Positions 10,370 to 21,921 of a stretch of 64,000 nt of DNA are shown here, piece after piece; position 1 is the stretch's first letter; every line of letters starts with the position of its first letter. Origin of the DNA: Raffaelea ambrosiae (taxonomy: Eukaryota; Ascomycota; Sordariomycetes; Ophiostomatales; Ophiostomataceae); NCBI GenBank assembly GCA_002778195.1, contig PCDI01000003.1, forward strand, positions 2,563,913 through 2,627,912, written 5' to 3'. A model generated the notes under the pieces. It worked only from the letters and a program-made list of their open reading frames with translations, ran no database searches and was not told the DNA's origin. The translations under genes were made by a program, and so were the position numbers.

Positions 10370-12386
10370 GCCTTGGGAGTGCAGGATGGCACTCCTGTTA
10401 GTAGGACTCGGAATTCTGGGATCGGCTGTCATCAGAAAGAAAGGGCGTATGACACGACAACTTTCTGTAGATAGAAACACGGTACGGAATACAGGAAGTC
10501 TCGCATGCCCTTCCCATGCATCGTTGCACACGTGCGGCTGAGCGGATTCTGGCCTGTGCCTTCGTAGTCCGTCCCTATGCCAGAACCTGCCATGGCAGGC
10601 TGGGGCTGAGTCACGTAGGCACCCCCGCCACATTACAGATTCTGTAAGAGGCATGACGGCTTGACCCCCCCATTACGCCCGGGAGAATAGCCTGGCCGAG
10701 TCAGGAAACTGGTTTGCGATGTCTGGTGTCGATATCGGCGTCCGTGCCGGTTCCGGCCACGTAGCGCTGCGAGCTGGAGAGGGGGTCCCGGGCTGATTGG
10801 CCTAGATATGGGTAGGACACTGCTGCGGATGAGAGGATGGACACGCGTATGCATGCACGGGTGGGGTGTTCAACCAATCCCTCCTATAGGTATTGTATCA
10901 TACTACAGGTCTGTCCGCGTTGAAAACGTTGCTCTGCAGCAACAGCAAATCAAGCCACTTGTGCGCGTTGAATAGAGAAACCAACAACGCAATCAACTCG
11001 TATTCCGTTGCAGTTACAGTCTATATTGAGTGTCAAAGTCTTCTACAAGCATCGCAGCGTTGAAATCAAAGTAACGCCAAAGCTGGCATCTTTTGATCGC
11101 AAACCATCATTAATCTGTGTCCCGAATTCCGTCTGGCTCTGATTTTCCTGTGTTGTCCGTTTCTTTAAAAGGAAGAAATTCCCGGACAACATATAGACGG
11201 CCACTCCTCTGGTAAATACATTGGTTGTTGAGGCAAATGTAGTAGTGACCGGCAAAGGAAGCGAAGTTGCTGCAGTGATCTCTTCCGGCCGAAGCGCCCC
11301 CCAAAAAAGCGAGAGAACAAGGAAAGGATAGAGAGAAAATGGCGAAGAAAGCATAGCAGTCAAGATAATTCGCCCACCCTGTGGCATGAGACGATCACGC
11401 AGACGCATTGCAGTCTCGGTCAAAATCCATCTTCCACCAATCTATAGCCATTTATTCTTGAAACAGCTCGCGAAGCTTCTCATCCTACGCCTTTTTATCC
11501 TCAATCTTCATCAGAACAACGTCCTCCAAGTGACTGCTCCAGAAACTTGATAGGATTCTCTCGGCCTAGAGAAAGAGATTTTAGTGGTAACATATGGCTC
11601 CCAAGACGGAAGTACATAGCATTTACAGATGACAGGAAGTACCAGAATCACACGCCTCTTGAGCTCCACAATTCCTTCGTGACTGAGACAGAACAATACG
11701 ATGGATCTTCTCGATCTGTGCCGCTTGCTCTTCCTCTTCAAAATATGCATAAAGACTAGTCGTATGCAGTCGATCTGATCGAGCTGTTCGCCTTCGATCA
11801 TGTCAATAGCACAGCCGGTCTACCAGTAGGGCACTGCGAGCATCTCCGAGGAAGGGCGCAGCAACTTTTCAGGTTATAATAGCTGTTTTACTGTTTATTT
11901 GTTATGTGGGTTATATTAGCTGCAAGCCGATCGAGTATCACGGGCAGGCGGTTGGGGGCAAGGGGACGCGATCAGGAGCAGAGAGGTCTAATCAGCTAGG
12001 CTAGTCTTCTACAAGAGGGTGCAGGCAAGGGTCAGGTTGTAGACAAAGACGTAGCTTAAGCAGGCGCAGGTCTCATAGAATCATGATAGCGGTGCGAGGT
12101 GGCAATAATTCTAGGGCAAAAGGAAGATTACATAACCCGACGTTCTTTGCTCTGTCGTTGGTATCTTCAAGGCCGTGTCGGGCAAAGGCAAGAAAGCTGG
12201 AAGAAGCATGGATGACCTAAACAGGGACTGTCTGAAACGCAGCTTGACAAAAGTTGTAATAACCAAAATCGTGTAAAAACCAAGAATTTATTTCAATGCA
12301 ACAACCAGTTACTGGTAGAATATAAAGGCTTCCATCGTCCTTCTTCAACTGTATGTACAAAGAGACCACTTTCCACTCGTCCGGGC
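10370..12386. other. Two-kilobase stretch without a supported gene
   Basis: Composition is more AT-rich than the flanking genes. The frames at about 11043-11423 and 11511-11801 on the minus strand are short and unlike any family I recognise. The 11850-12130 part has a mixed, degraded look (AT runs next to GC-rich patches) that could be decayed repeat, but I cannot identify a source. Confidence 0.4.
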
Positions 12387-13485
12387 TCAATCCATGTAGT
12401 CGGGTCGCATGAGGAACAGCGCGTCTTCCTTGGTCTTGGCCAGGTCCTCGTCCGTGTACCACTGCGCCCGCACCTCGACCTTGTCGTCGCACCCGCTGCC
12501 GAGGAAGAAGCCGCGCTGGGTATAGGGCAGGTGCACCCGCATCTTGTAGTTGGGGTACACCGGGTTCTGGTAGCCCAGGGCCATCATGGTGCGGTGCTCC
12601 GAGGTGCCATTGGGCATGCCTGCGTGCCATGTGCGCAGGTCCCGGATCATCACGTCGCCCCGCTGGCAGGCCGGCTGGATCGGCGGGCGGGTCTTGCGGC
12701 GCTCCTCCTGGGCGGCCTCGTGAATGGGCGGAATGGCTCCGCCGAGCTTGGCGCCGGGATAGGGCGTCATCTGCTCCGCGCGGACACCAATCTCCTGGTC
12801 GGCCACGGTCGTGTGGGCGTGCGAGCCGAGCCAGAACTCGGTCGCGCCATTGGCCACGGAGAAGTCACAGAGGGGAATGTTGGCAATGAAGTAGTAGGGG
12901 AAGAGGGGGTGGTCGAAGCCCGAATCCTTGTGCGCGGGCTGGCGTATGCCGGCCGTGTTGCCGAGGGCCGTGTTTGCCGTGATCCAGTTCCAGATGGGGC
13001 GCTTGCCCAGATAGCTAGCCTTGTCAGACCAGGAGAATACAGGTATTGCAGGATGGGGCCATGGGGCTATGGGGCTATGGAGGGGGGGGGTTCTCACGCA
13101 TTGGCCAGCTGCAGGACATATTCGTTGAAATAGACCTCCTTGAAGAGGTAGTCGGGGTCGGCGATGGGCGGTCTATGAAGGAAGTTGGCTGGCTGTTCAG
13201 CCGAGATGTTCTCACAACATACCATTTCACTTGTGTTGACTTCTTACATTTGATGCCATGGTTGAACGGCTGGTCCGGATCCTTCAACCGGCGGTCGGCA
13301 TCGGCACTCATGTAGGTATTGAGCTTGTCGATCATGTCGACGGGGATGACGCCCTTGAGCACAACGAGGCCATCCTGGGTCATGGCATTGAGCACCTTGA
13401 TGAGAGTCTCCGGCGAGTACTTGCCAGCCTTGCGCTCCGCATCAGACATGCTGATGGACTGGACGTTGTCTGTCTCGACAGCCAT
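12387..13485 (-). CDS. Phytanoyl-CoA-dioxygenase-like (PhyH) Fe(II)/2OG oxygenase
   Basis: Three exons (13248-13485, 13098-13188, 12387-13014) give 318 residues. Intron 1 (13189-13247) uses the acceptor that restores the NFLHRPPIADPDYLF segment, and intron 2 (13015-13097) carries a repeated GGGGCTAT. The PhyH fold is shown by NTALGN..QPAHKDSGF with H138-x-D140, by the F-WLGSH loop, and by the distal H240 in DLRTWHAG. Fungal homologues hydroxylate diverse lipids and secondary metabolites. Third 2OG oxygenase within 8 kb, each from a different family. A TATAAT-like box lies about 145 bp upstream. Substrate not inferable. Confidence 0.88.
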
Positions 13486-14335
13486 GGTTGCGGATGAGGG
13501 GACGACAAGGAGCGGATGTGTGTATTCTCTATTTTTGCGGTATGATTCTTGGTGTGGGCTTATTTTGCTCGTCTTGGGTGACGTGTGGCCAGGAATTCCG
13601 AGTCTGCTGGTCTTGTTGTTCCACTTCTTATAATAGTGCAGTGCTGTCTTTTCTGTGCAACAACCTGCCGATTCCTGCCAAAACCAAGGGTGCACCAGGC
13701 GCGGTGCTAGCTTTCCGAGATAGACTGGTACCCCTGGATATCGGGCGCATGCAGATAAGATTTCGCGATGCTCTCTGAAGAGCAAAGACAAACTCGCCAC
13801 CAATCGAAGCAGACTTAAAAAGACTCGTTCGGTGCACCCCCCCTGCACCTGGGCTATCTGTGCGCGTACTGCATAGTACTATGTACATCGCGTTTGCCTT
13901 AATCCTACGGCGGGCGTGTGCATAATAATCTGTCAGCTTCTCTGCACTTATCTTTGGGTCCTCTACCCCAGACGCGCAGTCCTTTGGTCCCTGTAGCTCC
14001 GTCCCATTTATCTCACATTATCTCCTGCCGTATCTGGTATGCAACACAGTACTTATCTTTTGCTGGGCAACCATATCTCCCAATAGTATCTTGGACTGTA
14101 CTCGTACGCGAGGACCAGTAGCCACCGTATCTTTCACACAAAGGACACCCCCCCCTGTGCCCCAGTCGACCGGAGACGGCTCCTAATAAGCAGTGCACCC
14201 TCCTCCACATCCGCCTTCTGATCTAGCCCTCGCAACAAGGAGTGCCTGGCTGGGTGGTTCCCGAAGACATCGCAATCCCTCTCGGCTGACAAGCAAACAC
14301 CCACACCGGCGAAACCCAAAACAAGAACCAAAAAA
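13486..14335. other. Divergent promoter region between PhyH gene and NCS1 permease
   Basis: No gene is seen. The interval separates two divergently transcribed genes and contains four AGATAA (GATA-type) sites on the side of the permease, listed separately. Confidence 0.6.
13948..14058 (-). promoter_or_regulatory. Cluster of four GATA (AreA-type) sites
   Basis: TTATCT, the complement of AGATAA, occurs at 13948-13953, 14008-14013, 14018-14023 and 14053-14058, 280-390 bp before the ATG of the nucleobase/nucleoside permease. HGATAR is the known binding site of the fungal nitrogen regulator AreA/NIT2, which needs clustered copies, and NCS1 permeases are typical targets. Presence is direct; binding is inferred. 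Confidence 0.6.
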
Positions 14336-15547
14336 ATGGTGGTCCCGGTTCGCGAGAAGGCTGGCCATGCCGTGTCAACCGTGACGAATGCCTTCAGCAG
14401 CTGGGAGAACTTCAAGAAGGCGATCGAGGTCAAGGATACGCTGGCAGTGAACGAAGCCCAGGCGGAGTACGAGAATGCCGATCCACGATGGATGAACGAA
14501 GGTGGGTTGGAGCCCCAAACCTGTCCAAGCATGCGTCGATGTCTGATTCTTGCCGTCTTGCAGACCTGGAGCCTACGCCGTTTGAGAAGAGAAGTAAGTG
14601 CACGGCCTGCCGTCCGCATCCTCTGGTTGGTTGGGTGAGCCGCGCTCTAACCTGGCTACAGCTTGGGACTTCAAGACCTATTGTCTCTACTACTTTGGCC
14701 TGTCCTTTGGCAACTGGAGCCTGGGTTCTGTGAGTGTTTTACACGTCGCGACGTCCGTTGCAGCGCAGCAAACTGACTTGTATACCAAGACGATGGTCGG
14801 CATTGGTCTGAATTGGTGGCAGGCCATCCTCGTGATCTTTGCGGCCACAACAATCTCTGCCACTGCCTCGAGCTTCAACTCCCGGTGCTCGGCGACGTAC
14901 CACCTGGGGTATCCAGCCATCACCCGTGCTGTCTTTGGCATGTACGGCAGCTTCTATTTTGTGGGAGCCCGTGCTGCCCTGGCCGTTGTCTGGTACGGCG
15001 TGCAATGTACGTAGTCGGATGCCCACCTGATGCCGAACTGATGGCCACGAATGCTCTACTGACCAGCAGTGTACACCGGCGCGAGCTATCTGTCCAACAT
15101 GCTGCGTGCCATCTTTGGCGACCACTACAAGAACATTCCCAACCACATCCCGGAGGCCGTCGGCATCACGACGAGCAAGATGCTGGCCTTCTTCCTCTTT
15201 TGGCTCATCCACCTCGGCTTCTGTTTCTTCCGGCCCTACCAGCTCAAGAAGTTCTTCTGGTTCAAAGGTGCCATCATGCTGCCCGCCGTCTTTGGGGTGT
15301 TTATCTACTGCATGATCGAAACCAAGGGCAAGGTGGGCGGCAAGCTGCCGCAGAGCACACCGGGTGTCAGCCTGGGGTGGTTCATCATGCATGCCATCAA
15401 CAGCGGCATGGGCAATTCGGCCACCCTGATCACCAACCAGCCGGACATTGCGCGTTGGAGCAAAACGAGACATGCTGCGGGTGTCACGCCTCTGGTGAGT
15501 GATGAACGAGGCGGCCACACGGCAGAAGCGAATACACACACGAGCAA

Positions 15548-15594
<47 letters not shown>

Positions 15595-16454
15595 AAAAGG
15601 ACTAACACACATAGATGGTCCAACCGTTTGCGGTCACGCTCTCGGCCAGTCTGGGCATCCTCGCCACGGCGGCGATCAACCAGAAGTGGGACTTGGAGCT
15701 GTGGAACCCCTGGGACCTTCTCGACGCCATCCAGGACCACCACGGCAACTCGGGCGCGCGTTTTGCCATCTTCCTGGCCGCCACCACGTGGACCGTGGGC
15801 ATCCTGGGCACCAACATCGCCGCGAACATGATTGCCTTTGGCGCCGACGTGGCCCTGCTGTGGCCCCGCTACATTGACATGAAGCGCGGCTTCTTCCTGG
15901 TGCAGTTTTTGGGCTATGCCATTGTTCCGTGGAAGATCCTCAAGTCGGCCTCGGTCTTCACGACGTTCTTGTCCGGCTACGGGCTGTTCATGGCCAGCGT
16001 CGTCGCCATCATGCTCGGCGAATACTACCTGCTGTCCAAGGGCAATCTTCTGGTGCCCTACCTGTTCGACCCTACGGCGGCCAATCCGCACTACCGCTAC
16101 CACCGCGGATGGAACGTGCAGGCGGTGATCGCGTATCTCATGGGCGTGGCGCTGCCGTTCCCCGGGTTTGTGGCCTCGCTCGGCGCCCAGGGCGTCAACC
16201 AGGCCGGCAACGACCTGTTCTATCTGGGCTGGCTGCTGTCCTTCTCCGTCTCGCTGGTGATGTACCCTCTGATCTGCAAGCTGTGGCCGACCACGAACCA
16301 GAAGCTGCTGCGCGCGCAGGCCATGGGCTGGGAGGAGGCGGCGCGTATGAGACTGGAGGGACTCGAAGGGACGGTTGTGCAGGAGGTGGGGCCGGCCGGT
16401 ATGCAAGAGCTGTCGGAGGGCAGCATGGACAAGAAGACGGCGACCGTCGTCTAG
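14336..16454 (+). CDS. NCS1 nucleobase/nucleoside permease (Fur4/Fui1/Dal4-like)
   Basis: Six exons (14336-14501, 14564-14593, 14662-14729, 14790-15006, 15070-15494, 15615-16454) give 581 residues with about 12 membrane segments. Exon 2 is only 30 bp. Family marks are the N-terminal NEDLEPTPFEKRTWDF, GLSFGNWSLGSTMVGIGLNWWQAI in segment 1, the NSATLITNQPDIARW loop, and TNIAANMIAFGADVALLWP. NCS1 Fur-type carriers import uracil, uridine, allantoin or related compounds by proton symport at the plasma membrane. The fifth intron carries a CA microsatellite. GATA sites upstream suggest nitrogen control. Convergent with the Dal5-like permease 206 bp away. Confidence 0.9.
15551..15590 (+). repeat. (CA)20 microsatellite in intron 5 of the NCS1 permease
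   Basis: Twenty uninterrupted CA units, preceded by imperfect CA-rich sequence, lie in a 120-bp intron just upstream of the CTAAC branch site and acceptor. Length changes would alter donor-to-branch spacing but not the reading frame. Confidence 0.95.
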
Positions 16455-16660
16455 CGCTGCTTGCCGAGCGTGGGGCGATTCCAGCTGTTCTTGCTTTGGG
16501 TTCTTTGTTTTCAGCTTGGACGACTATTATGAACGTAATATTGCATTGTTCTTGGCATAAAGGAGCCTTCTCGTTTCTACATGCAGGAAGGGATGGCCGT
16601 TGTCAAGAAACGCGCGTGCTCGATGCTGCCGTGGCTACCGGCATCGAATGAGAGATAGTT

Positions 16661-18443
16661 CTACATGGAGTACCGGAAATGGATGTTCTCCCAATCCGTC
16701 ATGTCCGACTCGCCATTCACACGGCCCTCGTGAAGACACTGCTCCGGAGTGAGCCCCAGTTCCCGGACAACCTTGTCCCGTCGGCGGTTCTCGTAGACAT
16801 CTGGAACGTGTTAGCCAAGTTGTCCAGCCACAGCGCAAAGCCACCGGTCTGTAGAGACTCACAGTAAAATCGCCACACCAAGAACAAGACACACTCCAGC
16901 ATGTACATGACGCTGCAGATGATGATGGCCGGGATGTACCGCGGCGCCCACTTGCTCTGGAAGGTCTGGGCGCCGATGCTGTTGCCGACGCAGTAGGCAA
17001 TGAACATGAGCGTGGCCGTGACGGACTTTTTCGTGCGCCCAGCCACGTTGGACGGCAGAAATGTCCAGATCATGAGGCCCGGCAGGTTGCCAGTGACGGT
17101 CATGAGGAACATGCCCCAACGCGTCCACAGGTAGCCGTCTTTGGGGAGGGTGGCGAGGGCCAGCATGCCGGTGAAGGCGGGGATGGTGCAGATGACCATG
17201 AAGTAGACTGGGAAGCATGTGTGAGCGAGGTTGCGGAAAACAGGTGCGAGCAAGGTTACGAAAAAGGGAAGAAAAAAAAAGTAGGGGGGGGAGCCATGCA
17301 AAGACTGTACGTACATCGCGTGTTGGGCTTCTTCAGGGTCATGATACCAACAAGGAGAAACCATGCCACCGAGACAATGTTCTGGGGGATGGTGCCCTTG
17401 ACGAGGGTGTCCAGCGACGAGAAGCCAAAGGAGGTGTAGACCAGGTTGCCGAAGCTCGTGGTGCCGCCGTTGGGCAGGGCGTTGACGATGACGGTGAAGA
17501 AGAAAAAGTACGTCTGCGGGTCGCGGAACGTCTGGCGGACGTGGTCCCAGCGCCAGTCCGCGTGCCGCTGGCGGTCGGTGCCGGTCTGGTTGTCGACGAT
17601 GCGGGCCGCGGCAATGCGCTTCTCCTCGGGCGTCAGCCAGCGCACCTCGTTGGGCGAGCCGAAGACGAAGAAGGCGAAGAAGGACAAGAAGATGGTCAGG
17701 CAGCCCAAGAAGATGCTGATGTAGCGCCAGGGCGACAGCGGCGTGGCGTGCGCGGTGGCCGACTTGCCGATGCCGTACATGATCAGCTGCGTGAAGATGC
17801 CCATGCCGGCGTTGGACGTGCCCCAGATGATGGACCGCATGGCGTGCTCGCGGCGCGTCCAGAACGACGCCGTGATGAGCAGAAACGCCGGCGAGATGGT
17901 GCACTCGGCCAGGCCCTGCAGACTGCGCAGCACCATCAGGTGGGCAAAGTTCTGCGCAAAGGCAATGCACAGCACGATGATGCCCCACACAAACATGCAG
18001 CCGGACAGCGTCCACCGCAGGCTGGTGCGCTGCATCAGGTAGTTGCCGGGAAACTCGCCGACCAGGTAGCACAGGTAGAACACCGTCGTCAGCCACGAGT
18101 ACTGCTGGCCCACGAGGTGCGTGTCCGTCCGCAGCCCAAACGTCGCCTGCGCCGCCACCGACGTCTTGTCCGCCTGCTGCGTGCCGTAGCACGCCCACAT
18201 CAGCGGCAGCAGGATGAAGTCGATCTTGCGCAGGATGCGCCGGTAGTCGGCCTCTGTGTACTGCGCGCCCTCCGCGGCGTGCACCGTGTCGAGGACGAGG
18301 CTGTCCGTCTTGCCGTCCTCGACGTCGTCGGCCATGATGCTCATGGGCTGCACGTGGGCGATCGTGTCGTCCGTCTTCTTCTCGTCGGCGCCGGGCTGGG
18401 CTGCCGGGGCAGACGGGGCGGCCGTCGGTTGGGGGTCGGCCAT
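16661..18443 (-). CDS. MFS transporter, Dal5/Tna1-like (organic anion or vitamin permease)
   Basis: Three exons (17315-18443, 16863-17207, 16661-16800) give 537 residues. Introns are 17208-17314 and 16801-16862. A long hydrophilic N-terminus (about 80 residues) is followed by RRILRKIDFILLPLMW, QQADKTSVA and the 12-helix MFS core with LRSLQGLAECTISPAFLL, all typical of the allantoate/nicotinate permease branch. A TATA-like box lies about 140 bp upstream. Divergent from the aminotransferase with GATA sites between them. The ligand is probably a carboxylate or nitrogen compound; not determinable here. Confidence 0.88.
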
Positions 18444-18650
18444 CGCGTTGAGGGAGTTTTGCGTCAAGGAAATCGTGCACAGTCGCGTTCCGCCTGGGTT
18501 GGGGGGAAGTTCTCGCAAGGCTGGTCACACCACACGGACGCCCCGGACGGACTCCAGCGTCTGAGGGACGTCGTCTTCTCTTTATAAATTGAACCAGTTT
18601 CCCTTTGTCGCAATAATACCATCCCCGTAAAGGCTACGCTGCGCCTGTTC

Positions 18651-18843
18651 TTATCAGTGGATTCGTACATAGTACGTTTCTGCCGGTCTCTTATCAGCGG
18701 TTACGTACGTTTCTTCGGACCGGATCCCGGCCCGGCTCAGGGGAGGCGGATATCTGTTGCCGCCCAAGCCGGTATGTGTGCACAGTCACACGCTGAAATA
18801 ACACCAAAGAACACCCAGATTCGCCCACGTTTCCCTCTTATCT
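18651..18843. promoter_or_regulatory. GATA sites in a shared divergent promoter
   Basis: TTATCAG (TGATAA) occurs at 18651 and 18691, and TTATCT at 18838-18843, within the 485-bp interval between the divergent Dal5-like permease and the aminotransferase. This would suit joint nitrogen regulation of transport and transamination. Sites are seen directly; function is inferred. Confidence 0.45.
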
Positions 18844-18928
18844 GCCGAAAAAAAAAAAAAAAAAGGCCGTTACACGCAATCTCAGCAGCACAGACACCCC
18901 GGCCATACACACAGGCCAGATTCTCGCA

Positions 18929-20847
18929 ATGGCTGCCCCAGGCTCGTCGCTGCCAGAGGCTGTCGACCTCTCCCACCATCTCAATGTCAAGAGCAAGTCC
19001 AGACATCCCTCTCCTCTCAAGGAGATCATCAAATACATGGGATATGATGGCATGATTAGCTTAGCAGGAGGTGAGTTGAGGCACTCTTCATTTGCTCGTC
19101 TTTTTTTTTTTCGTCGTGTTTCTCTCATCGGCCATTCATACTAAAAATACAGGGTTGCCTCACCCATCCCTCTTTCCCCTGCAGTCCAGCCCCATCACCT
19201 GCTTAGCACCCACAGCCCCCATCATCACCGATGCAACCCCTCGACCTGCCGAGGATTTGGTCACTGTCAACCTTGCCCGAACCAGCTCCCCGGATACGGT
19301 CGATCTCACGCCATTTCTTCAATACGGTGAGTTTTTAGCCCGGTTCTAGACCTGCTGGCCACCCAGCAGTTCTTTTTATCAGGGCCCTAACTGCAATAGG
19401 TACTGGCGCCGGACACAAGCATCTCCTGCAGGTTGCCAAGGACTTGACGGATCGTGTGCACAAGCCGCTGTACAATTACGAGTGTCTCCTGCACCCGGGG
19501 AACACCAATGCCTGGTCCAAGGTGGTCGAGCTGCTGTGCGAGAAGGGAGACGCCATCCTGACCGAGGAATTCACATACCCGTCGGCCCAGGCACTCTGGA
19601 TCCCCAATGGCATGAAGGCCGTGCCGATCCGCGCGGACGCAGAAGGCATGAGTGCCGCCCATTTGGAAGCGGTGCTTGGCCATTGGGAGTCGTCGGGACG
19701 GCCGGAAAAGCGACCGCATGTACTCTACCTGGTATCCGTCGGGTCGAACCCGACTGGACTGTCTATCAGCCGCCAACGCCGCCGGGACATTTATGATGTC
19801 TGTGTCAAATATGGTAATTTCCTTGCTACGCCCTTGTATGCCCTTGTATGCCGTCGCACCGAAACGCTAACCCGCAGACATCATCATCGTCGAGGATGAC
19901 CCGTACTACTTCCTTCAGTACCCGGCCTTTGACCTGGACAGGCCCTCCGTCGAGCTGCCCTTGTCGCCCCGGCAGGACTTCCTCGACTCGCTGACGCCGT
20001 CGTTCCTCTCGCTCGATACCCAGGGCCGTGTCATCCGCCTGGAATCCTTCTCCAAGACACTCTTCCCCGGTCTGCGTCTCGGCTACTTCGTCGCCAATCC
20101 TGTCTTCACCGAGCGTCTCCTCCGCGCCACCGAGGTCGAGACCCAAGATCCCTCTGGTCTCAGCCAGGCCTTTGCCGTGGCCTTGCTGAGCAAATGGAAG
20201 ATCGACGGCTACCTGGACTGGATGCAGAACATCCGCGGACAGTACCACACGCGTCGGGACTGGCTGCTGCGCGCCATCGCCAAGCAGTTTGCCCTCGTCG
20301 ACGCATCCCAGTCGCCCCTCCCCAAGGCGGATGGCTTTGTGGCCTGTCTGCCGTCGCCCAAGACAGGCGAGCTGCTGCCTGTGTGCAGTTTTGTCGCCCC
20401 CACTGCCGGCATGTTCCTCTGGGCCAAGTTCTATTTCCACGGCGTGAAACGCTTCACCGAGATTGCCGCGACGGACTGCGAGGACGCCGAGCAAACGTTT
20501 GCCGACGAGCTTTGGGCGGCATCCGCAAAGGAACTGGTAGGTCTATGGATAAGGTTGGCTCTCGGCGCTAGAGTTCCAGTAACTAACACAACAATTAGGT
20601 CCTCCTGACTCCCGGCTCATACTACCATCCCTGGCAAGGTGAAGACATGAAGACGACCAAAGCAAGAGGGGCGGATCCAGAGACAGCCTACTTCAGACTG
20701 GCGTTCTCGACTCCGACGGTAAGTGAATTCTGTCTTTTCCCATGCAAATATTTACTCGATAGCATGCTGACTGTTCCACAGGAAGAGGAGTTGGGACAGG
20801 GTGTCGAGAGACTGGCCCGGGTTATGAAGAAGTATTATTACGCTTAG
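18929..20847 (+). CDS. PLP-dependent aromatic/2-aminoadipate aminotransferase (Aro8-like, fold type I)
   Basis: Six exons (18929-19070, 19153-19326, 19400-19813, 19878-20536, 20599-20718, 20782-20847) give 524 residues; three introns show a clear CTAAC or CTAACC branch site. The N-terminal KEIIKYMGYDGMISLAGG-like motif and the GLPHPSLFPL exon start are typical of fungal Aro8/kynurenine aminotransferases. The active site includes the PLP-ring YNYE region, DDPYYFLQY (D251, Y254) and the Schiff-base K303 in ESFSKTLFPGLRLGYF. Such enzymes transfer the amino group of Phe, Tyr, Trp, kynurenine or 2-aminoadipate to 2-oxoglutarate in the cytosol. Divergent from a permease. Confidence 0.9.
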
Positions 20848-21321
20848 ATGGCAAAGCGACATTGGGAAGGACAGTTGAAAACGACAATGGGAACAAAACA
20901 AAACAAAACAAAAATAAAGAGGAGCACAATCAAGCCACCGGAAAACAAAATGCAAAATAATAAAACAGGTCAACAAAACAAAGGGAAACTAAAGTAGATC
21001 ATACATATATCCGTTAACAAAAGTATATATTGAAATTATCACGACTCATGGAGTCTTCGTTAAGAGGTCACAACCAACAAAATGGCAGAAAGAATGACTT
21101 GTCTGCAGGCCTCAGTACACGCTGCGTGGACTGAATTCGACTAATACAGTTCGCGCTCCTCGGAGTCTGCGATTTCGCCGCGCTAGTGGGCACGTGCGTT
21201 TGTAAGCGCGTCGGCGAATTATGGTGCCATTAACACGGGATTTGAATTTGCCCATTTTTTTTCTTATCTGATCTCCGTCAACCAGCAAAAAGAAAATCCC
21301 CCGACACACACAGACACAACC
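20848..21321. other. Intergenic; AT-rich terminator-like stretch and TMEM14 promoter
   Basis: A run of AACAAAACAAAAC repeats and AT-rich sequence follows the aminotransferase stop (20890-21030) and may serve 3' end formation. Nothing else is recognised. Confidence 0.5.
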
Positions 21322-21776
21322 ATGGCCCATCATCCGTCCTTTACTCTTGCCGGTCTCTGTAAGCAGTGGCCCGTGGTGTAATCCCCCCCAAGACAGAGCT
21401 GCACCCTCTAACCGCGTCGCAGTGACTGCCGGCGGAGGCTTCGGCTACTACAAAACCCGCTCTACCCCGTCTCTCGTGGCTGGTGTCGGACTGGGCGTCG
21501 CGTATGCTTACTCGGGTGTGTACATGCCGCACAGCAATGCCCGGATGGGTAGAACACGCCGCTAACCACCTGCCACCAGGATACCTGCTCAAGGAGAACA
21601 AGGACTTTGGTGCCGAGCTCGCCCTGGCCAACAGCGTCGTCCTCACGGGCGCGGCCACGACCCGCATCATCAAGACAAAGGCCAAAGCACCGGTGCCCTT
21701 GGCACTCGGAGCTGCCGGCATTCTGGCGACAGCCTACTACTTCAAAAAGTACCGCGAGTTCACCTATGGCGTCTAG
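21322..21776 (+). CDS. TMEM14-family small membrane protein
   Basis: Three exons (21322-21358, 21423-21515, 21580-21776) give a 108-residue protein. The 64-bp introns both keep frame. The layout is that of TMEM14 (UPF0136) proteins: an N-terminal helix, TAGGGFGYYKTRSTPSLVAG with its conserved GxxGYxKxxSxPSL core, and three further hydrophobic helices ending in YYFKKYREF. Animal and yeast relatives sit in the mitochondrial inner membrane or ER and are linked to lipid or haem-precursor transport. Length is normal. Probably a housekeeping gene, unlike its accessory neighbours. Confidence 0.88.
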
Positions 21777-21921
21777 ACATGTCGGGGCCCTGGCGGGTTG
21801 AAAAGCCGGGCCCGAGTGTACATCGCATTAGATACAGAGCGTCATCACATCCCCCCCTTTTCTGGTCAACATTGGACTTTCTCCTCTCTTAGTCTCTGCT
21901 ACCATGTGCTCAACGACCTGA

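Noticed and set aside
15551..15590. CA repeat as a Z-DNA regulatory element
   Set aside because: It sits in an intron between donor and branch site; a simple microsatellite explains it.
14739..16406. 555-codon minus-strand frame over the NCS1 permease
   Set aside because: It runs through five introns and exons of a clear plus-strand gene and includes a GT-repeat-encoded poly-Cys-Val run.
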